Assembly (NCBI GenBank): GCA_017303755.1 | Contig: JAFLBS010000008.1 | Span: 1 to 64,000, forward strand | Direction: 5' to 3' | Length of the DNA stretch: 64,000 nt | DNA from: Flavobacteriales bacterium | GTDB taxonomy: Bacteria > Bacteroidota > Bacteroidia > Flavobacteriales > Flavobacteriaceae | Made by a program: the position numbers and the translations under genes | In this document: one piece after another, positions 51,402-59,856 of the stretch | Numbering within the stretch: position 1 is the stretch's first letter | Layout of the letters: the number at the start of each line of letters is the position of its first letter | Notes under the pieces: generated by a model | Databases searched by the model: none | Seen by the model: the letters and a program-made list of their open reading frames with translations, nothing else | What the model was told of the DNA's origin: nothing

Positions 51402-53735
51402 ATGAAACAATTAGTCACATTACTGTTTGTGGTTTTGATGGCTTTTGAAGGATTTTCCCAAGTCGGAATTAATACTTCATCGCCCAATGCCCAATTGGAT
51501 ATTCGATCGTCCAATCAAGCAACACCATCCAATACCGACGGAATTTTGATTCCGAAAATAGACGCATTTCCACTTACAAGTCCAGGCTCAGATCAACACG
51601 GAATGATGGTGTATTTAACTACAACTGACTTAGGAAAGTTACCCGGATTCTATTATTGGAATAATGTTTTTATGGATTGGATTGCCTTTGACCAACCCGA
51701 TTACGATTTTTTAGAATCAGGTTCGTCAACTGCGCCCGATGATCTGAACGACAACATGTACCATTTAGGAGATGTTGGGATTGGCGTTTCTAATCCAACA
51801 GTTAAATTGGACGTTGAATCTTCGTTTGATTCAGCAATAATTCAAGCAAGAAACATTTTCCCATCACCAGCAAGCTATTCTACAGTATACAAATCACACA
51901 TTTCAACGGTCAATCAAACTAATGGTACCATAAGTGCGATGGATAATTATATTGCTCCCAATCTCAACACCAAAGGGTATGGCATTTTGAATAATTTTAG
52001 CGGAAACACCACCGATTTTATTCACGGAATCCGAAATAATTTCAACAATTCTGGAACGGGTTTAAAATATGGTTTCACCAATTATTTCGATGCAGGAACA
52101 GGAAGTAGTTACGGTCTTTTCAATAGTTTCAATCAAGCCAGTACTGTTTCGTTGCGAGGAGTTTACAACGGTTTCAATAATACGGCTGGAACAGGCAACA
52201 TCGTTGGTGTAGAAAATTTTTTTTCAGGAAGTGGTGATGGAGCAGTTTTAATTGGAGTGAATAATGCTTTTTTAACTACTTCTAATTCCAACATAATTGG
52301 AATGAGTTCCAACATTCCGAATGCCAATACCGGAACCGGACCAAAATACGGAGTCTATTCGGTTATAGAATCAGCCGCGGGCGGAACCCATTATGGAATA
52401 TTTTCCCAAGCAACAAAAAACACAGGTTATGCAGGTTATTTTTTGGGAAGAGTCGCTATAGGAAGCACAGCTGCCAATAATTACATTTTACCATTAACGC
52501 GTGGAACCATCAACCAAATCATGCAAACCGATGGAGTCGGAAATGTAACGTGGCAAAACCCGAATACTGCTTTTGGAAATAATTTTTGGAAAACGACAGG
52601 AAATTCTGGATTACCAAGTACAGCTTTTATTGGTAACACCGATAATGTGTCGTTGAAATTTAGAGTCAATAACGTACAAGCTGGTTTGATTAGTGGGGAT
52701 TTAGATACCAAGAATACGTTTTTGGGCTATAATTCGGGTGGCACTACTTCAAGCAATTCGAATAATGTGGGTATTGGTTATGAATCCTTACGCTCACTAA
52801 ACGGAAGCGGTTTAGGTAGTGCGTTTAATGTGGCCGTTGGAAATGAATCTCTATTTTCGTCGATAGACGGAAGTTTTAATGTGGCTGTTGGATATAATGC
52901 TCTTCGTTTGAATACATCTGGAAATTCAAATTGTGCCATTGGTGAAGGTGCGCTTCAAAATAATGTCTCAGGTTCGTACAATATTGCTCTTGGAAATGGT
53001 GCTGGTAGTGGAGAGTTAGGCTCGTATAAATTGCATATTGGATCGATTATTTATGGTGAATTAGACAATGAAATTTTGCGTTCCAATACTAGACGTTTTT
53101 TTATTAGTGATCCAACGGTAAATGGCACTCAAATGCTATTAAAAAATAGTAATCGTTATCAACATTCTATGGATGCCAATCTTAATTTCGGAACTGCTGG
53201 CGGTGATTTTTTAATGTCAACAGCCGAGAGCAACGCAGAAACTGCCGGAATCAGAGGTGATGGTAATAATGTTTCCATTTGGTCACCAGGTGATGGTGGA
53301 CGGCAATTGCGGATTTTAGATGAAGATGCTTGGGTAGACAATAATGGGAATCCGTATGACAATGCTGCGGAAGTAGCGTATATAGCCAACAACGGTCAGT
53401 ATTTTCAAGTTTCCGACAGAAATAAAAAAGAAAACATACAAAAAATTGATAATGCTTTGAATAAAGTGTCAAGTATTTCAGGGTACACTTATCAATACAA
53501 ATTAAAATTGGCCGAAATTGAAAAAGGAGAAAAACCAACCGTTTCAAGTGGCGTTTTAGCGCAAGAAATACAGACGGTTTTACCCGAAGCCGTTCAAAAA
53601 AATGAAAGCGGAGAATATTTTGTGGATTATGCGGCTATTACACCTTTGTTAATAGAAGCCATTAAAGAACAAAACACCAAAATACAGTCGTTAGAAGAAC
53701 GATTGAAAGAGTTGGAAGAAAAGTTAAGTAAGTAG
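51402..53735 (+). CDS. Secreted protein with YadA-like repeats and S74 chaperone domain (protein 1)
   Basis: About 777 residues from the ATG at 51402. Signal peptide MKQLVTLLFVVLMAFEGFSQ, then the conserved N-terminal segment VGINTSSPNAQLDIRSSNQ. A Gly/Asn-rich repeat region (~150-340: GLKYGFTNYF, GSSYGLFNSF) and YadA-head-like repeats (~440-540: NNVGIGYESLRS, FNVAVGYNAL, NIALGNGAG) follow. A phage-type S74 intramolecular-chaperone domain is at the C-terminus (SDRNKKENI, SGVLAQEIQTVLPEAV, then a coiled coil). S74 domains trimerise and cleave themselves off fibre proteins in phages. There is no T9SS tail. It is homologous to the protein at 56650. Confidence 0.8.
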   Translation: MKQLVTLLFVVLMAFEGFSQVGINTSSPNAQLDIRSSNQATPSNTDGILIPKIDAFPLTSPGSDQHGMMVYLTTTDLGKLPGFYYWNNVFMDWIAFDQPDYDFLESGSSTAPDDLNDNMYHLGDVGIGVSNPTVKLDVESSFDSAIIQARNIFPSPASYSTVYKSHISTVNQTNGTISAMDNYIAPNLNTKGYGILNNFSGNTTDFIHGIRNNFNNSGTGLKYGFTNYFDAGTGSSYGLFNSFNQASTVSLRGVYNGFNNTAGTGNIVGVENFFSGSGDGAVLIGVNNAFLTTSNSNIIGMSSNIPNANTGTGPKYGVYSVIESAAGGTHYGIFSQATKNTGYAGYFLGRVAIGSTAANNYILPLTRGTINQIMQTDGVGNVTWQNPNTAFGNNFWKTTGNSGLPSTAFIGNTDNVSLKFRVNNVQAGLISGDLDTKNTFLGYNSGGTTSSNSNNVGIGYESLRSLNGSGLGSAFNVAVGNESLFSSIDGSFNVAVGYNALRLNTSGNSNCAIGEGALQNNVSGSYNIALGNGAGSGELGSYKLHIGSIIYGELDNEILRSNTRRFFISDPTVNGTQMLLKNSNRYQHSMDANLNFGTAGGDFLMSTAESNAETAGIRGDGNNVSIWSPGDGGRQLRILDEDAWVDNNGNPYDNAAEVAYIANNGQYFQVSDRNKKENIQKIDNALNKVSSISGYTYQYKLKLAEIEKGEKPTVSSGVLAQEIQTVLPEAVQKNESGEYFVDYAAITPLLIEAIKEQNTKIQSLEERLKELEEKLSK

Positions 53736-53748
53736 TTTTAAGCAGAAA

Positions 53749-53788
53749 TTGGCCTAGTCTGAATATAAAGATTGGGCCTTTTTTATAA
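53749..53788. terminator. Terminator between S74 gene 1 and the convergent kinase gene
   Basis: GGCC and GGGCC words around an A/T-rich loop, followed by a T run (GGGCCTTTTTT). Confidence 0.45.
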
Positions 53789-55810
53789 CTTCAAAGTAAT
53801 TGTTGTGCCTTCATTTACTTTAGAATCCACAGTAATTTCACAATCAATCGCTTTTGCCAAATCGCGAATCAAGTGCAAACCCAACCCGGTTTTGATTCCG
53901 ACTACTTCTTTATCATCGTACAAAGCTTTGAATTCTTCATTTGAAGCTCCTTTTCCATTATCAGTAATTGATAAAATGGTAGTTCCATTCTCTTGAAAAG
54001 CTTTCCAAATGATGGTTGGTGTCATTCCGAGCGCAGCACGGGAATCTGTTTCATTAGTAGGAATAAAGTGCTCCAATGCTTTTACTGCATTTCCAGTTAA
54101 ATTTCGAACGATGGTTTTGAGGTAATTCTCGTCAGTTATTAATGATAAATTACTCGGGTTTTCAAATTGAAATTTAATATTTTCTACACCCGAAAAGTGC
54201 TTTTGAGTATCTTCAAAAAGTTGAGCAATAGTAAATGATTTAGGCTGAGGTTGGAAGTTTTCCATCTGACCTTTGCTCCACAACAACAAATCTTCCATCG
54301 ATTGTAATAGGTTTTCAGCCGAAGTCATGGTTTTGGTTTGAATCGAGTTTTTCGTTTCTTCATCCAATAATTCGGGGTTTTCTTTTTGAAGATGTAAAAA
54401 ATGAATCAGGTTGTATACCGGACTTCTTAAATCATGGTTCAAAATACCAAAAAAGCGCGCATTGGTTTTATTGGCTTCATCTAAATCATGATTTTTTTGG
54501 TCCAAATTGGTGTTCAAAAGCTGTAATTTTTCATTTGTTTTCTTGCGATTTTGATTCTGATACAAAAGCAATCCTCCGATAATTCCCAACAATCCCAATC
54601 CAAAAATAAAGTACCATTTTTGTTTTTCTTTGGCTTCCAATTTCAAATTGTTGATTTTAATTTCTTTATCGCGCAATTCAATTTCACGTTTATCTTCAAG
54701 GTTTTGGATGGTTTCTTTATTGTCTGAATTGTAAATAGAATCTTTGTATGTAATCGCCGTTTCATAGGTTTCAAGAGCTGCTTTGTAATTTCCTTGAAGT
54801 TTTTGAGCCAATGTTAAACTCGTATAATCATCGTACAGACTTCGTAAACTATTGATTTCTTTATGCAATAGAATTGCTTTGTTTAAATTGGTAACAGCAC
54901 TGTCTAGAAGTCTTTTATTATTGTTTTCCTTTTTTGCCCAATCAATAAATGAATCTCCAATGACACCATAATTAAAGGCAATATCAAGTTTTTTTATGGC
55001 AACTTTTTGATTGAGTTTCAATGATTTTTTACTGAAGGCAATCGCTTGTTCGAAGTTCTCCATATTCAAATAAACCAAAGCAATGTCCGATAATATATTG
55101 GCTTGCGATCGAACATCTTGTTTTTTTGTACTGAGCGTATAGGCTAACTCAAAATTTTTCAACGACTTTTCATACTCTGCTCGATCAGAATACACCACAG
55201 CAATTCCTCTATAAAGACCATATAAATAGGAATCGTCGTTGCTTTTTTTACTCAAATCCAAACCTCTTAAATAATAGGAAAGCGCTTTTTCATCTTCTCG
55301 GAGTCCAGAGTACAAACTGCCTATGTACGTTAGAGCCATTATTTCACCTTTTCTATTTTTAGTGGTTTCGCATAATTTCAACGACTTGTGAAAATACTCT
55401 AATGACTTGGTGTAATTGCTTTGTACTAAATAACTTTGCCCGAAACCAGTATATATTTTACTTAATAAACGCTTGTCTTTAGTGTTCAGAACGGCTTGAT
55501 TATAATGGTAAAAGGCTTTTTTGAACACCAAATTTTCACCATAGTGAGAACCGATACAGTAATTGGAAATTGCAATTCCTTCTTTCCAATTTATTTTTTT
55601 TGAGATTTGAAGTGCTTTTCGGCTGTAGTGAAATCCTTTGATTGAATCGACTTTTAGATAAGCAATGGCAATCAAGTTGAGGTTTTTTACAATTACCGTG
55701 TCGGTTTTAGTTTTTTTTATTTCAACTAAAAGCGAATCAATAGTTCGTTGCTTTTGTGCAGCAACTTTAACAGAAAAAAGAAGTAGCGTTATGGAAAGAA
55801 ATAATCTCAT
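53783..55810 (-). CDS. TPR sensor histidine kinase 1
   Basis: A 675-residue kinase. Signal/anchor MRLFLSITLLLFSVKVAAQ, then a periplasmic array of TPR-like repeats (~30-350), a coiled coil, a membrane segment (~400-420, FGLGLLGIIGGLLLYQ), HisKA (ARFFGILNHDLRSPVYNLIHF at ~450) and HATPase (RNLTGNAVKAL, ITDNGKGAS, GLGLHLIRDLAKAI). It overlaps the regulator gene by 4 bases (ATGA). Compared with kinase 2 it has ~13 extra residues after the N box (ETDSRAALGM), encoded by a GTCATTCCGAGC-type repeat. Confidence 0.85.
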   Translation of the reverse strand: MRLFLSITLLLFSVKVAAQKQRTIDSLLVEIKKTKTDTVIVKNLNLIAIAYLKVDSIKGFHYSRKALQISKKINWKEGIAISNYCIGSHYGENLVFKKAFYHYNQAVLNTKDKRLLSKIYTGFGQSYLVQSNYTKSLEYFHKSLKLCETTKNRKGEIMALTYIGSLYSGLREDEKALSYYLRGLDLSKKSNDDSYLYGLYRGIAVVYSDRAEYEKSLKNFELAYTLSTKKQDVRSQANILSDIALVYLNMENFEQAIAFSKKSLKLNQKVAIKKLDIAFNYGVIGDSFIDWAKKENNNKRLLDSAVTNLNKAILLHKEINSLRSLYDDYTSLTLAQKLQGNYKAALETYETAITYKDSIYNSDNKETIQNLEDKREIELRDKEIKINNLKLEAKEKQKWYFIFGLGLLGIIGGLLLYQNQNRKKTNEKLQLLNTNLDQKNHDLDEANKTNARFFGILNHDLRSPVYNLIHFLHLQKENPELLDEETKNSIQTKTMTSAENLLQSMEDLLLWSKGQMENFQPQPKSFTIAQLFEDTQKHFSGVENIKFQFENPSNLSLITDENYLKTIVRNLTGNAVKALEHFIPTNETDSRAALGMTPTIIWKAFQENGTTILSITDNGKGASNEEFKALYDDKEVVGIKTGLGLHLIRDLAKAIDCEITVDSKVNEGTTITLKL
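54021..54048. repeat. GTCATTCCGAGC-type repeat inserted in kinase gene 1
   Basis: GTCATTCCGAGCGCAGCACG followed by GGAATCTG is the wording of a common Bacteroidetes intergenic repeat. Here it lies in frame inside the ATPase domain; the paralogous kinase lacks it. Confidence 0.6.
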
Positions 55811-56511
55811 AATAGCATTTTTACATTCTCTTTAAAATTCCGACCTATCGGAATCACTGCATCATTGATGAGTACAAGTTCAGTGGCAGAACTTTTAGTT
55901 ACAAATTGCTTTTGAACCGCATAGCTTTTGTGAATTCGAACAAAAAATTGAAAGGACTCTTGCTTCAAAAGCGACCCTAAATTAGACCAAATGCAATGCT
56001 TTTTTTGTGCCGTAACCAATAAAGTGTAATCTTTTAAAGCCTCCAAATACAAGATGTCAAACATATTCAGTTTGTGTCGTTCGTTTCCTTCTTTGATGTA
56101 AATCGAATTGTCACCAAAACTCAATTCAAACAATTGCGCTTTTTCTTTAATTTCAAAATAATGTTCAATCCGTTGCATAGTGCGTTCAAACCGTTCAAAC
56201 CGTATGGGTTTTACTATAAAATCAAGTGCTTCCAATTCGAAACTTTCCGCCGCATATTCAGAATGGCCTGAAATAAACACACAAACTGGGACTTCTAATG
56301 CTTTTCTTCTAAATTCAAGACCATTGATGCCCGGCATATCAATATCTAAAAATACAATGTCAATTTTTTCTTTTTCGAGAGTTGCTAACGCTTCTTGAGA
56401 AGATGCAAAGATTCCAACGATGGAAAGCCTTGGAAAACGTTTGGCAAAGGAAACGACCATCAAGCGATCTACGTCTTCATCGTCTACAATAATGCATTTC
56501 AACTGACTCAT
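55807..56511 (-). CDS. LytTR response regulator 1
   Basis: A 234-residue regulator. Receiver domain: acidic pair IIVDDEDVDR, phosphoacceptor VFLDIDMPGINGLE (~52-58), KPIRFERF lysine. LytTR DNA-binding domain (~140-234): IYIKEGNERHKLNMFDILYL, DYTLLVTAQKKH, FVRIHKSYAVQ, IPIGRNFKENV. The start is the ATG at 56511 after a TATTTTTG box (56530-56537). It precedes kinase 1 with a 4-base overlap. Its probable operator lies in the divergent region at 56564-56593. Confidence 0.88.
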   Translation of the reverse strand: MSQLKCIIVDDEDVDRLMVVSFAKRFPRLSIVGIFASSQEALATLEKEKIDIVFLDIDMPGINGLEFRRKALEVPVCVFISGHSEYAAESFELEALDFIVKPIRFERFERTMQRIEHYFEIKEKAQLFELSFGDNSIYIKEGNERHKLNMFDILYLEALKDYTLLVTAQKKHCIWSNLGSLLKQESFQFFVRIHKSYAVQKQFVTKSSATELVLINDAVIPIGRNFKENVKMLL

Positions 56512-56529
56512 AGTGAAAGTGTTTGTTAT

Positions 56530-56537
56530 CAAAAATA
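56530..56537 (-). promoter_or_regulatory. -7 box of LytTR regulator gene 1
   Basis: TATTTTTG on the minus strand, 18 bases before the ATG. The LytTR half-site pair lies just upstream, so it may also act here. Confidence 0.55.
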
Positions 56538-56563
56538 ATAAATTATACAATAAGAAATTGTCG

Positions 56564-56628
56564 TTGGTATAATATAAATGTCGTTCGTATAAATTTTACA
56601 CCTTCTCTTTTTTAAATCTTCAAATTTG
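56564..56628 (+). promoter_or_regulatory. LytTR-type operator and promoter of S74 protein gene 2
   Basis: Half-sites TTGGTATAAT (56564) and TTCGTATAAA (56584), 20 bases apart, each preceded by GTCG or TCG. CAAATTTG starts at 56621, 37 bases after the second half-site. Confidence 0.65.
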
Positions 56629-56649
56629 TGGATGATAAAATGTGAAGAG

Positions 56650-59600
56650 ATGAAAACAATTACAACTTACTTAGGATTACTTTTTTGCTTTATACAAAGT
56701 TATGCTCAGGTTGGAATCAATACCACAACTCCGAATGCCCAATTGGATATTCGGTCGAGTAATCAAGTAACGCCGAGCAATACCGACGGACTTTTGGTTC
56801 CGAAAATGGATGCTTTTCCTGCCACAAATCCAACAGCTGCACAACAAGGAATGATGGTGTATTTAACGACAGCTTCGGGTGCAAATCTTCCAGGGTTTTA
56901 CTACTGGGATTTTCCTACACTAACGTGGATCGGAATCACATCTACTGTAAATGGCGACAGTGATTGGCACGAAGAAGGAACCACAATTTCACCCAATGCC
57001 ATCACCGACGATATGTTTCATATGGGTAATGTTGCCATTGGGAAAAATACTGCTGATTTTCCTTTGGATGTGCAAACCACCAATTTTGACGTTGGTGTAA
57101 ACGCGACTTTTACCAGCACTACAACCAACGGTATGTTTAACTACGGATTTAAAAATTTTTTAAACGGAAGTTCGAATGATAACTCTATTGGCATTTGGAA
57201 TGACATGAATTTCTCAGGAACAGCATCTCAATATGGTTCTCTTAACACAATTAGCGGTACAACAACAGGACCGTTATACGGAGTTTATAATTCAGTAAAT
57301 AACCCGGGAGCAAGCGAACATGTTGGTACATTTAATGATATATTAGGAAACGGTTCTGGATTGCAATATGGGAACTATAATTTACTTTTAAATAATGGTA
57401 CAGGCTACCATTTTGGGAGTTATAATTTTTTGGGAGGCTCAGGAGTTGGAAGACAATACGGTGTGAGTACAAATATATTCAATTCGGGAGATGGTAATCA
57501 TTACGGTACCCGAAACGAACTCTCTGGAAACGGTAGCGGGATACATTATGGTTCTGTAAATGTATTAGATGGTGACGGAACAGGTCAGCAATTTGGGTAT
57601 TATTCGAATATTGAAAATACAGGAAACGCCAATCATTGGGGTATTTATAATACATTGAGTGGTTCGGGAACAGGGGTTCATCTCGGAACTCATAACGCTT
57701 TTAGTGGCGCAGGAACTGGAGATCGATATGGAACACTAAACCAATTTTCTGGAGCCACAAATGCTCAGGTTTTTGGAACCTTTAATGAACTTTTAGGAGG
57801 TGGAAATGGCACGCAATTTGGCGTTAGAAACAGAGTTAGTGGAGTAGGAACAGGCAGTCATTTTGGTTTGGATAATGAAATTGGAGGAACAGGAACGGGC
57901 GACCAATTTGGCGTTAGAAATCTTATGTCCAATTCCTCAAATGCAACACATTATGCAGTAGACAATTCACTTTCTGGAACAGGAACTGGCCCACATATGG
58001 GAGTAAGAAATAGGTTTTCAGCTGGAAGTGGACATTTGACCGGAATGGCTAATGAATTTTCAGGAACAATTGGCAATGGTAATCAAATAGGAATGTTCAA
58101 TAATTATTTTGCTGGTGGCGACGGAATTTTAGCGAGTGCTTACACGTGGATCAACGCTTCAGTTGCTGGAAATGGTTTGCATTATGGTAGCTACATTGCC
58201 AATAGTAGCCCAGGAACAGGAACTCATTATGGAAACTATAATGAATTAGCTGGATCAGGAACGGGTGATCAATACGGATCAAGAACAATACTATCCAACA
58301 CTTCCAATTCCAGTCATTACGGAGTAGACAATACACTTTCGGGTGCAGGAAGTGGGTTTCACACAGGAGTGATTAACCGATTTACCGCAGGTAGTGGAAT
58401 ACTAACTGGAAACTGGACCGAATTTGGAGGGACAATCGGTAACGGAAACCAAATATGCGCCTACAACAGCTACTTCGAAGGTGGAAACGGAATTTTAGCG
58501 GGTTCTTACACCGATATTCGCAACTCAGTCAACGGAAACGGTGCTCAATATGGTAGTTTTGTATCTAATACTAGTCCGGGTACAGGGTTGCATTATGGTG
58601 TTTATAATGAATTAGGCGGAACAGGTTCTGGCATTCATTACGGAACCTACTCTTATTTGACAGGATCAGCTAGTGGACAACAAATAGGTAATTACTCCTA
58701 TATTGACAACACAGGTAATGATATCCATTTTGGCGATTTAACACTATTGACAGGAACTGGCTCAGGAGTACATTATGGCAGTTCTACAACGCTTTTAGGT
58801 GCTGGTTCTGGCGTTCAATACGGTGAAAATATATATGTTGGCAATTCTGGAAACAATGCTCATTTTGGTCAGTATGTGGCTATGGCCGGAACTGGAGGTG
58901 GCGCTCATACGGCACTTTACAATCAGGTTTCTGGAGTAGGCACTGGATTTCAGTATGGTACTGATAACCGGATTTCCAATTCTGGTTTTGGAGAACACGT
59001 AGGTACCAATAACAGGATATCGGGTGCAGGAAGCGGAGATCACTTTGGCGTAAGTAACGAACTAACAGGAGTAGGTTCAGGAGATCAGTATGGTGTTTAT
59101 AATTTGATTAACAACACATCAACTGGAAATCGTTATGGTGTAAATAATTCATTTACAGGTGCTTCAGGAGCAAATTTGTATGGCTTTAGAAACGATATTG
59201 ACGTTTCTGGTAACGGCGCGATGTATGGTACTTTTACCGATATAAGCGCAACAGCCGTAGGAACTGGCGGGAAGTTTGGGAATTACATCAATATTTCTGC
59301 AGCTGCTGGCGGAACGCAATATGGTATTTTTTCAAATGTTACAAAAGCTGGAAGTTATGCCGGATATTTTAATGGTGATGTTCGAATAGGTGGCGGCGAT
59401 TTACTGTTAGCGGGGAATGTATTTCCTACAGCTAATTTAACCTACAATATGGGAACAGCGGCCATTGCCATGAACGATATTTATGCCGATAATTTCTTTA
59501 ATGTAAGCGATAAAAGACTGAAGGAAAACATCAAGCCATTGAACTATGGATTACAACACATTAAACAATTGAATGCCGTTCAGTATAATTTTATTTCAGA

Positions 59601-59856
59601 CCAATCTAAGGCAACACGACTAGGATTGTTGGCTCAAGAAGTGGAACAAATTCTACCAGAATTGGTCAGCACAGGTTCTGATGCCATGCAGACTAAAGCA
59701 GTAGATTATGTCGGAATTATTCCAGTTTTGATTAAAGCGACGCAAGAACAGCAAATTCAAATCGAACAAGAAAAAGCGCACAATATTCAATTGCAAGAGA
59801 AAGTGAATTTGCTCGAAGAACGTCTAAAAAAAATGGAGGAATTATTGCTGAAATAA
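56650..59856 (+). CDS. Secreted 15-residue-repeat protein with S74 chaperone domain (protein 2)
   Basis: About 1068 residues from the ATG at 56650. Signal peptide MKTITTYLGLLFCFIQSYAQ and VGINTTTPNAQLDIRSSNQ, as in protein 1. From ~150 to ~900 it is a long array of ~15-residue units with the pattern N-x-hydrophobic-S-G-x-G-[ST]-G-x-[HQ]-[YF]-G, probably a beta-solenoid. A larger block of ~122 residues is repeated (NRFSAGSG near base 58009 and NRFTAGSG near 58375). The S74 domain follows (SDKRLKENIKPL, RLGLLAQEVEQILPELV) with a coiled-coil end. It is probably a long trimeric surface fibre. Its end overlaps kinase 2 by 15 bases. Confidence 0.8.
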   Translation: MKTITTYLGLLFCFIQSYAQVGINTTTPNAQLDIRSSNQVTPSNTDGLLVPKMDAFPATNPTAAQQGMMVYLTTASGANLPGFYYWDFPTLTWIGITSTVNGDSDWHEEGTTISPNAITDDMFHMGNVAIGKNTADFPLDVQTTNFDVGVNATFTSTTTNGMFNYGFKNFLNGSSNDNSIGIWNDMNFSGTASQYGSLNTISGTTTGPLYGVYNSVNNPGASEHVGTFNDILGNGSGLQYGNYNLLLNNGTGYHFGSYNFLGGSGVGRQYGVSTNIFNSGDGNHYGTRNELSGNGSGIHYGSVNVLDGDGTGQQFGYYSNIENTGNANHWGIYNTLSGSGTGVHLGTHNAFSGAGTGDRYGTLNQFSGATNAQVFGTFNELLGGGNGTQFGVRNRVSGVGTGSHFGLDNEIGGTGTGDQFGVRNLMSNSSNATHYAVDNSLSGTGTGPHMGVRNRFSAGSGHLTGMANEFSGTIGNGNQIGMFNNYFAGGDGILASAYTWINASVAGNGLHYGSYIANSSPGTGTHYGNYNELAGSGTGDQYGSRTILSNTSNSSHYGVDNTLSGAGSGFHTGVINRFTAGSGILTGNWTEFGGTIGNGNQICAYNSYFEGGNGILAGSYTDIRNSVNGNGAQYGSFVSNTSPGTGLHYGVYNELGGTGSGIHYGTYSYLTGSASGQQIGNYSYIDNTGNDIHFGDLTLLTGTGSGVHYGSSTTLLGAGSGVQYGENIYVGNSGNNAHFGQYVAMAGTGGGAHTALYNQVSGVGTGFQYGTDNRISNSGFGEHVGTNNRISGAGSGDHFGVSNELTGVGSGDQYGVYNLINNTSTGNRYGVNNSFTGASGANLYGFRNDIDVSGNGAMYGTFTDISATAVGTGGKFGNYINISAAAGGTQYGIFSNVTKAGSYAGYFNGDVRIGGGDLLLAGNVFPTANLTYNMGTAAIAMNDIYADNFFNVSDKRLKENIKPLNYGLQHIKQLNAVQYNFISDQSKATRLGLLAQEVEQILPELVSTGSDAMQTKAVDYVGIIPVLIKATQEQQIQIEQEKAHNIQLQEKVNLLEERLKKMEELLLK
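57130..59380 (+). repeat. Coding array of 15-codon units
   Basis: About 50 degenerate units, such as NRVSGVGTGSHFGLD, NEIGGTGTGDQFGVR and NSLSGTGTGPHMGVR. A higher-order duplication of ~366 bases starts near 58009 and 58375. Confidence 0.7.

Noticed and set aside
51402-59856. Prophage, suggested by S74 and YadA-like fibre proteins
   Set aside because: Both proteins have signal peptides, and there are no capsid, terminase, integrase or lysis genes nearby.
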